A stretch of 64,000 nucleotides of DNA, from contig CANLVP010000001.1 of the NCBI GenBank assembly GCA_947494675.1, forward strand, positions 930,001-994,000, read 5' to 3'. Source of the stretch: an uncultured Paracoccaceae bacterium (lineage in GTDB: Bacteria; Pseudomonadota; Alphaproteobacteria; Rhodobacterales; Rhodobacteraceae). Under the pieces are notes generated by a model, which ran no database searches, was not told the origin of the DNA, and saw only the letters and a list, made by a program, of their open reading frames with translations. How positions within the stretch are numbered: position 1 is the stretch's first letter; the number at the start of each line of letters is the position of its first letter. A program made the position numbers and the translations under genes. Shown here one piece after another: positions 58,390 through 64,000 of this stretch.

Positions 58390-60269
58390 GCGGTTCTTTC
58401 TTTCGGTTTGGCCATGCGATCAAAGATCACCACGCCGGTAAACAGGATCAACCCAATGGCTGCACTCAGCCAGCCTTGGAACAACAGACACAGCCCCGCG
58501 ACGCCAACGATCACGCGCAGCCACGCAGGCAACGGCGCGTTCAGCGTGCCGATGATCGCCACCGCAATCGCAAAGGTGCCGACGACAGCCGTCACAACAG
58601 CCACCACATTGCCAAGCAGGTCCGCGCCCATCAACAAGCCCGGCCCGTAGACAAATGCGAACGGCAACACAAAGGACGTGGCCGCATAGCTCGCCGCGAC
58701 CCAGCCCACCTTGTTGACATTGGCCCCCGCGATCCCGCCTGCCACATAGGATGCCAGCGCCACTGGCGGTGTGATGGTCGAGATACATCCATAGTAAAAC
58801 ACAAAGAAATGCGCCGTCAGCACTGGCACATCCAGCTTGACCAGCGCGGGCGCCACCACCGTTGCCAGGATTAAATAGGCCGCCGTTGTTGGCAGCCCCA
58901 TGCCCAGGATGATCGAGGTCAGCATGGTGAAGAACAGCGCCAAAAACAGATACCCGCCAGAGGCCACATCGATCAGCGTCGCGATCTTGGACCCAAGGCC
59001 CGTGACCCCCAAAATCCCCGCAATGATCCCCGCAGCCGCACAGGCCGCCGAGATCGTGACAACCGACCGCGCGCCCTCTGACACGGACCGGAACAGCTTT
59101 TCAAAGAACACCCGGTCGATCTTGCGGTTCCAGACGATATCCCCCGCGATCAAGACCACCATCGCCCAAAGTGATGCCATGAAGGGCGAATAGCCCATCA
59201 GCATCATCGTGATCAAAACGCCAAACGCCGCGATAAACGGGCTGCCGTTCAACAACACCTTGGACAGCGCCTCTTCGCTCACAGCCGCCCCTTGGTTCGG
59301 CGCGATGCCGGATTTCACTGCCTGCAAATGCACCACCATAAAGGCGGAGCCAAAGAACAGCAGCGCAGGCACAATCGCCGCAGCCATCACGGCGGTGTAA
59401 GGCACGCCCACAATCTCAGCCATGATGAACGCCGCAGCCCCCATCACCGGCGGCATGATCTGCCCGCCGGTAGAGGCCACAGCTTCAATCGCCGCGGCCT
59501 GATGCGGGGCATAGCCTTCGCGCTTCATGATCGGGATGGTGACTGTGCCGGTCACCGCCACATTGCCCGCCGCCGACCCGCTGACCATGCCAATCAAGGT
59601 CGAAAACAGCACCGCCGACTTGGCCGACGCCGCGCGCAATCCGCGAGTGCAACGCACCGATAATTCAAAGAAGAAATCGCCCGCGCCAAAGTTCGACAAT
59701 AGCGCCCCAAAGATCGTGAAGACGATGATGTAGGTCGCAGCGACCCCCACCGGAATGCCGTAAATTCCTTGGGTATCCGTCGTCAAAACCTGCACGATCC
59801 GCGACAGCGTGGCGCCACGCCCCTCTAACACCCCCGGCATATAGGGGGCGACAAAGGGGTAGAGGAAGAAGACCAAAGTGATCGCCGCGAGGATCAGACC
59901 AATGCCTCTGCGCGCTGCTTCGAACACGATGATCAGCAGCACGACACCGGCATAGAAATCCATGTCTGTGGTGATGCCACCGCTAAAGGCAATCGGCTTC
60001 CACCGGGTCAGCATCCAGACGCTCGCCGCGACGGTTGCCACGACCAAAAGAGCCGAGATCACGCGGTCAATCGAAGTCCCCGCCAGCCTCTCGCTCGCGG
60101 GCTTGATCACGAACAACAGCGACAGCGCCAGCATCACATGTGTGACGCGCATCGGCATGGTGGAAATCGCGATGACGCCGGACACCACCATCAGATGATA
60201 GGCCCCCAACGCCAAACCAGCGAGGAATATGCCGTTCTGTAATGTCAGGTGACGGGTCAGCGATGCCAT
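58386..60269 (-). CDS. TRAP transporter fused permease (4TM/12TM, TAXI type)
   Basis: 627 residues from the ATG at 60269; upstream codons to 60317 look non-coding. The first about 180 residues give a DctQ-like four-helix domain, the rest a DctM-like domain with FSTLIGMVSGSAAGNVAVTGTVTIPIMKREGYAPHQAAAIEAVASTGGQIMPPVMGAAAFIMAEIVGVPY and MGLPTTAAYLILATVVAPALV, as in TAXI systems. It works with the binding protein at 60338 (68 bases upstream). Confidence 0.93.
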   Translation of the reverse strand: MASLTRHLTLQNGIFLAGLALGAYHLMVVSGVIAISTMPMRVTHVMLALSLLFVIKPASERLAGTSIDRVISALLVVATVAASVWMLTRWKPIAFSGGITTDMDFYAGVVLLIIVFEAARRGIGLILAAITLVFFLYPFVAPYMPGVLEGRGATLSRIVQVLTTDTQGIYGIPVGVAATYIIVFTIFGALLSNFGAGDFFFELSVRCTRGLRAASAKSAVLFSTLIGMVSGSAAGNVAVTGTVTIPIMKREGYAPHQAAAIEAVASTGGQIMPPVMGAAAFIMAEIVGVPYTAVMAAAIVPALLFFGSAFMVVHLQAVKSGIAPNQGAAVSEEALSKVLLNGSPFIAAFGVLITMMLMGYSPFMASLWAMVVLIAGDIVWNRKIDRVFFEKLFRSVSEGARSVVTISAACAAAGIIAGILGVTGLGSKIATLIDVASGGYLFLALFFTMLTSIILGMGLPTTAAYLILATVVAPALVKLDVPVLTAHFFVFYYGCISTITPPVALASYVAGGIAGANVNKVGWVAASYAATSFVLPFAFVYGPGLLMGADLLGNVVAVVTAVVGTFAIAVAIIGTLNAPLPAWLRVIVGVAGLCLLFQGWLSAAIGLILFTGVVIFDRMAKPKERTA

Positions 60270-60337
60270 GGGAAACCTAGTCGCAAAAGGAAAGTGAGGC
60301 GCAGTCGCGCGCCTCACCCTTGTCTTAAGTCAGCAGC

Positions 60338-61270
60338 TTATTGCCCGTCGAAATAGGCCTGCGCCCCGGCATGCAGCGGGATCGCAAGGTTCAACGACAT
60401 CGCCGGATCAATCTGGCGCGCGTTGGCGTTTTCCGCCTGCAACTCTTCCAGATTGTCAAAGATCGCCGCCGTCACCGCCTGCACCGTCGCCGCATCAAGG
60501 CTGTTGGGTGCCACAAGCATGTTGTTCACACCGATCACACGGCCCGCTTCGGCGGTGCCATAGACATCGGCAGGTACTTCAACCTCGACAAAGGCGCTGT
60601 TGGCCTCAAGTGCGGCCTCAAGCATGCCTTCGGAAAAATCGATATAGCGCAGCTCGGCCCCGGCCGTTGCCTGCATCACCGCACCAGACGGAAAGCCCGA
60701 CAGCGCGAGGGTCGCATCGACCGTGCCATCGGTCAGCTGGCTAAAGCCGTCGGCATAGGATACGAAACTTGGTGTGATATCCTCGACCGACATGTCATGC
60801 AGCGGGAAAAGGAAGTTCACAAACCCCAAGGTGCCGCCGCCTGCTGGACCCACGGCCACGCGCTTGCCGCGCAGGTCTTCGATGGTCTGAATATCGCTAT
60901 CGGCCAAGACCATCATGTGCAGCACCGATGGGTGCAACGCCGCAACCGCGCCAATATCAATCGGGCCGGTGCCGCTGTAAGGACCCACGCCCTTGGTCGC
61001 CAAAACGGCAAGGTTGTTGTTGGTGATCGCGATTTCAACTTCGCCGCTGGCAATCAGATTGGGGTTCTGCACCGACCCGCCGGTGACAATCGGCACCATC
61101 GAAATGCCGTTGCCCGCATGTTCATTCACGACGTTCGAAATGCTCTGCCCCATCGGGTAGAACGCGCCACCCAAAGATGCTGTGCCGATACGGAGTTCTT
61201 CTGCGGCTGCGGCGGTGCCCAGCACCGTGATCGCAAACGCGCCCGCCAGATTTTTCAAAGAAATGGTCAT
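60338..61270 (-). CDS. TAXI-family TRAP solute-binding protein
   Basis: 310 residues with a signal peptide (LKNLAGAFAITVLGTAAAA). TAXI motifs: LRIGTASLGGAFYPMGQSISNVVNEHAG, the SGEVEIAITNNNLAVLATKG segment, and LRGKRVAVGPAGGGT. Ligands of known family members include glutamate/glutamine-like compounds and other organic acids, so no ligand is proposed. First gene of its operon; AAAATCGAT palindrome 55 bases upstream. GGGAGGAATCT precedes the ATG. Confidence 0.92.
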   Translation of the reverse strand: MTISLKNLAGAFAITVLGTAAAAEELRIGTASLGGAFYPMGQSISNVVNEHAGNGISMVPIVTGGSVQNPNLIASGEVEIAITNNNLAVLATKGVGPYSGTGPIDIGAVAALHPSVLHMMVLADSDIQTIEDLRGKRVAVGPAGGGTLGFVNFLFPLHDMSVEDITPSFVSYADGFSQLTDGTVDATLALSGFPSGAVMQATAGAELRYIDFSEGMLEAALEANSAFVEVEVPADVYGTAEAGRVIGVNNMLVAPNSLDAATVQAVTAAIFDNLEELQAENANARQIDPAMSLNLAIPLHAGAQAYFDGQ

Positions 61271-61324
61271 AGATTCCTCCCTCTATTCTGTGGCCACAAT
61301 ACCTATGTTTTTGCAAATTTCTAC

Positions 61325-61342
61325 AAAAAATCGATTTTATTG
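61325..61342. promoter_or_regulatory. Operator-like palindrome before the TAXI operon
   Basis: On the minus strand CAATAAAATCGATTTTTT, 18 bases identical to the site at 50314-50331 and oriented the same way towards its target gene. Located 55 bases upstream of the TAXI start codon. Confidence 0.72.
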
Positions 61343-61420
61343 CCTTTAAAGGGGAGAGGGCCGCGCGCCTTAACCTTTCCTAACGTACGCGCGAATTAAC
61401 GCAGGTTAGGACTTTGGTGC

Positions 61421-61475
61421 GTATGGGTTCTGTATGGTTTCTGCATAGGCTGTGCATGGATTGTGCATTGCCCCT
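61421..61475. repeat. Five 11-bp tandem repeats upstream of DUF4170
   Basis: Units GTATGGGTTCT, GTATGGTTTCT, GCATAGGCTGT, GCATGGATTGT, GCATTGCCCCT run head to tail without gaps. The period of 11 bp is close to one helical turn. They lie 50-105 bases before the DUF4170 ATG, in the joint between the catabolic block and the envelope genes. Confidence 0.5.
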
Positions 61476-61525
61476 TCGCGGCATAAGTTGCGTTAACACC
61501 CACGCCAACATCACGGATATGCCCC

Positions 61526-61771
61526 ATGACCCAACGCCTGCACCTTGTCTTCGGCGGAGAGCTGATCGACCCCACCAAAAATGCGTTCAAGGATATCGAA
61601 GCCATTGATATCGTTGGCATGTTCCCGGACTATGAAACCGCCTACAACGCATGGAAGTCCGCCGCGCAGCGGACTGTCGACAACGCCCACATGCGGTATT
61701 TCATCGCTCACATCCACCGCCTCCGCGACGAAGAGGCCGCGGCCTCCGCGACCGAAGAACTGGGCAGCTAA
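61526..61771 (+). CDS. DUF4170-family protein
   Basis: 81 residues. RLHLVFGGELIDPTKNAFKDIEAIDIVGMFPDYETAYNAWKSAAQRTVDNAHMRYFIAHIHRL is the DUF4170 domain, a small soluble protein found before the Kdo-transferase/lpxK genes in alphaproteobacteria. Function unknown; position suggests a link to lipid A-Kdo synthesis. Normal partner upstream (the CysQ/HisN-like gene) is 18 kb away here. Confidence 0.85.
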   Translation: MTQRLHLVFGGELIDPTKNAFKDIEAIDIVGMFPDYETAYNAWKSAAQRTVDNAHMRYFIAHIHRLRDEEAAASATEELGS

Positions 61772-61780
61772 GCCTTTGAA

Positions 61781-62896
61781 ATGGCAGGGTTAAGCGGGAC
61801 ATCCCAAGACGAAGCCATCGTCTGGGTCCGGTGCGACGACAGCACCCGCTTGCCCGCCATCGACGATATTGCGCATCGCATTAACCAAGATGGCGACCCG
61901 ATCCGCTTCGTCATAACCCAGCGAAACGACCCCGTTATGCCGCATCCCAAGGGCGGTCGCGCGCTGCGGGTCTTTCTGGCGACACATCGTCCGATGCTCG
62001 TGATCCTTGTTGGCGGGGTGATTGACGCGCAAATTCTAACCGCCTGTGAGGCGACGCAAACCCCTGTTATTACTGTTGAATCTCGCCCCGACACCCTGCG
62101 CGAAATGACCGGCGGCTGGTTCCGCGCCAGTGCCCGGCCCGCGCTGTCGGGCATCGCCACCTCCTTTGCCACCGACGCCAGAGCGGCAGATACCCTGCGC
62201 AAATTGGGCGTGCCTGCGGATCAAGTCTTTGCCATTGGCCCGCTTGAACAAGGCGCGCGCATCTTGCCCCATATTGACGCCGAACGTCATGAAATCGCTC
62301 AACAATTACGGAACCGCCCCGTCTGGCTCGTCCGCGCCGCAGCCATTCAAGACGCCGAAACTCTTGCCGTTGCGCACCGTCACGCGACACGCAAATCGCA
62401 CCGGCTATTGCTGGTCATCATCCCCGAACGCCCGATCTTCGGAGAGGATTTTGCCAAGGCTTTCAATGAGATGGGCCATCAAACCGGGCTACGTTCGCGC
62501 GGCGACGATCCCGACGAATCCAGCCAGGTCTATGTGGCCGATCTGGATGGCGAAGATGGCCTATGGCTGCGGCTCGCCCCGATTTGCTTTGCCGTTGGCA
62601 CCCTGTCACGCGGCGCAAACCATGACCCGTTCGAGGCCGCGGCCCTCGGTTCTGTCGTGGTTCATGGTTTAAAAACAGAGCCTTACGAGGAACGGTTTCG
62701 AAGGTTGGTCCGCGCCGGGGCAAGCCTCGCCATCTCGGAACCCACAAAACTCGGTCCCACTATCGAACAACTCTTATCCGCTGATCGTGCCGCCGAAATG
62801 GCCGTCGCCGGGTGGGAGGTGACGTCAAGCGGGGCTGAAATCAGCAACCGTCTTGTGTCCCTGATCCAGGATCGCCACGACACGATGGGCCGCTAA
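61781..62896 (+). CDS. Kdo-transferase (WaaA/KdtA) homologue with missing catalytic motifs
   Basis: 371 residues, about 50 shorter than WaaA, lacking the N-terminal membrane anchor. GT-B fold remnants: [26 protein letters not shown] (WaaA LWPNLI region), [23 protein letters not shown] and [32 protein letters not shown], the last close to WaaA GGSLxxxGGHNPLEAAA. The WaaA catalytic-base motif (HxxSVGE) reads VRCDDSTR here, and the STHEGEE and PRHPER motifs are lost. It may therefore be a non-catalytic or altered-specificity paralogue. It lies directly before lpxK. Confidence 0.7.
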   Translation: MAGLSGTSQDEAIVWVRCDDSTRLPAIDDIAHRINQDGDPIRFVITQRNDPVMPHPKGGRALRVFLATHRPMLVILVGGVIDAQILTACEATQTPVITVESRPDTLREMTGGWFRASARPALSGIATSFATDARAADTLRKLGVPADQVFAIGPLEQGARILPHIDAERHEIAQQLRNRPVWLVRAAAIQDAETLAVAHRHATRKSHRLLLVIIPERPIFGEDFAKAFNEMGHQTGLRSRGDDPDESSQVYVADLDGEDGLWLRLAPICFAVGTLSRGANHDPFEAAALGSVVVHGLKTEPYEERFRRLVRAGASLAISEPTKLGPTIEQLLSADRAAEMAVAGWEVTSSGAEISNRLVSLIQDRHDTMGR

Positions 62897-62897
62897 G

Positions 62898-63896
62898 ATG
62901 CGCCCCCCCGCCTTTTGGTCCAACGCCCCGACCCGCCCTGGCTGGCAGGCGCGTTTGCTTGCGCCGGTTGGCGCACTCTATGCCGCCGCCACGCGCCAAC
63001 GGGTTTCCCAACAGGCTGATTTTAAAGCGAATATTCCGGTCATTTGCATCGGCAACATCAATGCAGGTGGCACCGGTAAGACGCCGACGGCCATCGCATT
63101 GGTCGAACGTCTAACCGGCTGGGGCATCGCGGTTCACGTGGTTTCGCGCGGGTATGGCGGGCAGCTAGACGGGCCTGTGCAGGTTGATCCGACGGCGCAT
63201 ACTGCGGCTGACGTGGGAGATGAACCGCTGCTGCTCGCGGCCTTTGGCCCCACATGGATAGCAAAGGACCGCGCCGCTGGTGTGAAGGCCGCGCAGGCCG
63301 CTGGCGCACAGGCCATCTTGCTTGACGACGGCTTTCAAAACCCAAGCGTGAACAAGGACTTATCCATCGTCGTCGTTGACGCGCAACAAGGGTTCGGCAA
63401 TGGCTGCGTGATCCCTTCCGGGCCGCTTCGTGAACCCGTGGCAGCGGGCATGAAACGCGCTGACCTGTTGCTATCGATTGGCAACGACGCCGCGCAATCA
63501 AAGTTCGGCACGACCTGGCCTGATACGCCCCCGCACCTGACCGGAGAACTTGTGCCGCTGGTCACCGGGATGCCGTGGCAAAGCCTTCGTTTACTGGCTT
63601 TTGCGGGCATCGGGCACCCTGAGAAATTCTTTCAAACCTTACGCGCCATGGGGGCCGATCTGATCCGGGGCGAGGCGCTGGAGGATCATCAACCGCTGAC
63701 CGATGCGCTGATGACACGGCTTGAAGTTGAGGCCAAAGCACGGGTCGCGCAATTGGTCACGACCGAGAAGGACGCGGTGCGATTACCGCCCAGCTTCCGC
63801 GCCAAGGTGCTGACATTGCCGGTGCGATTGCAGCTGTCGGATTGGGGGACTTTGGAAGCAGAGCTTGCCAAATTGGGCCTGAAACCAAAGACTTAA
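62898..63896 (+). CDS. lpxK: Tetraacyldisaccharide 4'-kinase
   Basis: 332 residues, one base after the previous stop. Walker [14 protein letters not shown] near residue 53, HVVSRGYGG following, and the Walker-B-like [23 protein letters not shown]. It phosphorylates the 4' position of lipid A disaccharide at the inner membrane. The C terminus contains the TEKDAVRL motif typical of LpxK. It overlaps the convergent fragment at the window end by four bases. Confidence 0.95.
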   Translation: MRPPAFWSNAPTRPGWQARLLAPVGALYAAATRQRVSQQADFKANIPVICIGNINAGGTGKTPTAIALVERLTGWGIAVHVVSRGYGGQLDGPVQVDPTAHTAADVGDEPLLLAAFGPTWIAKDRAAGVKAAQAAGAQAILLDDGFQNPSVNKDLSIVVVDAQQGFGNGCVIPSGPLREPVAAGMKRADLLLSIGNDAAQSKFGTTWPDTPPHLTGELVPLVTGMPWQSLRLLAFAGIGHPEKFFQTLRAMGADLIRGEALEDHQPLTDALMTRLEVEAKARVAQLVTTEKDAVRLPPSFRAKVLTLPVRLQLSDWGTLEAELAKLGLKPKT

Positions 63897-64000
63897 TCGT
63901 CCAGAAGGTGCTGATGCTGTCCCAGCTTGGGTGCTGGCCCCTTGGGCGCGGTATCGCTTCCAGACATGCGGATTGGTGACCGGACACCGGGGATGCCATC
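63893..64000 (-). CDS. CaiB/BaiF CoA-transferase-family protein, C-terminal fragment
   Basis: Only the last 35 codons are in the window. The tail [18 protein letters not shown] followed by [17 protein letters not shown] matches the C terminus of class III (CaiB/BaiF) CoA-transferases, where a VRSPIRLS...PPxLGEH pattern is common. Class III enzymes move CoA between carboxylates. The catalytic Asp lies outside. Convergent with lpxK. Confidence 0.6.
   Translation of the reverse strand, partial: DGIPGVRSPIRMSGSDTAPKGPAPKLGQHQHLLDD

Noticed and set aside
60341-61399. 352-codon plus-strand frame
   Set aside because: Antisense to the TAXI binding protein; Arg/His-rich nonsense translation.
61360-61510. 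CtrA binding sites (TTAA-N7-TTAA) before DUF4170
   Set aside because: Several TTAAC words are present but none has the correct spacing to a second TTAA.
1-64000. CRISPR arrays or rRNA genes
   Set aside because: No regularly spaced direct repeats of 23-40 bases and no conserved rRNA sequence seen in the window.

Overview
This window looks like chromosome of a Rhodobacteraceae alphaproteobacterium of the roseobacter group. The support is gene order typical of that family (DUF3576 lipoprotein-leuS-lptE-holA; pmbA-inositol phosphatase ... DUF4170-waaA-like-lpxK; rbfA-DUF2233-truB), a Rhodobacter-type porin, tandem DUF2125 proteins, TRAP transporters in abundance, high-GC codon use and dense ATGA-type gene overlaps. 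No rRNA, tRNA, CRISPR array, transposase or phage gene was found.

Layout. 1-4.4 kb: housekeeping genes (rsmB fragment, SDHAF4-type succinate dehydrogenase assembly factor, GNAT, dapB, P-loop kinase, rbfA, DUF2233). 4.44-6.34 kb: an AT-richer insertion with three unrecognised genes, two of them small and translationally coupled, sitting inside the rbfA-truB neighbourhood. 6.3-16.1 kb: truB, DUF1643, a haloacetate-dehalogenase-like hydrolase, a short RTX protein, rpsO and pnp. rpsO and pnp are separated by an MFS gene, aquaporin aqpZ and a TetR-controlled membrane-protein pair. 16.1-23 kb: a degenerate inositol-phosphatase paralogue, an L,D-transpeptidase, 1-Cys peroxiredoxin, aldehyde dehydrogenase, rluA, yggS and the porin. 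23-31.2 kb: DUF3576-leuS-lptE-holA, then a reverse-strand YjbH-YjbF exopolysaccharide-type operon ending in twin tiny secreted proteins. 31.2-43.3 kb: flavoprotein, MscS channel, MFS, enoyl-CoA hydratase/SDR pair, tandem DUF2125, HD protein, pmbA and a CysQ/HisN-like phosphatase.

43.27-61.5 kb is the most distinctive part: about 18 kb of catabolic genes lying between the CysQ-like gene and DUF4170, which are normally neighbours. An eight-gene reverse operon (nitroreductase, OsmC, TRAP P-Q-M, intradiol dioxygenase, DRE-TIM acyltransferase/lyase, GntR regulator) faces a forward unit (YciI, then malonyl-CoA decarboxylase, a second TRAP P-Q-M and a GlcG-like protein). A third, TAXI-type TRAP operon with a cupin gene lies further on. 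Three nearly identical palindromic sites (core AAAATCGAT) stand in front of YciI/nitroreductase, malonyl-CoA decarboxylase and the TAXI operon. This implies one regulon, most simply controlled by the GntR protein encoded in it, for uptake and breakdown of an unidentified carboxylate or aromatic acid feeding malonyl-CoA metabolism.

61.5-64 kb returns to envelope genes (DUF4170, a degenerate Kdo-transferase homologue, lpxK) and ends in a CaiB/BaiF CoA-transferase fragment. All functions are read from sequence motifs without database search.
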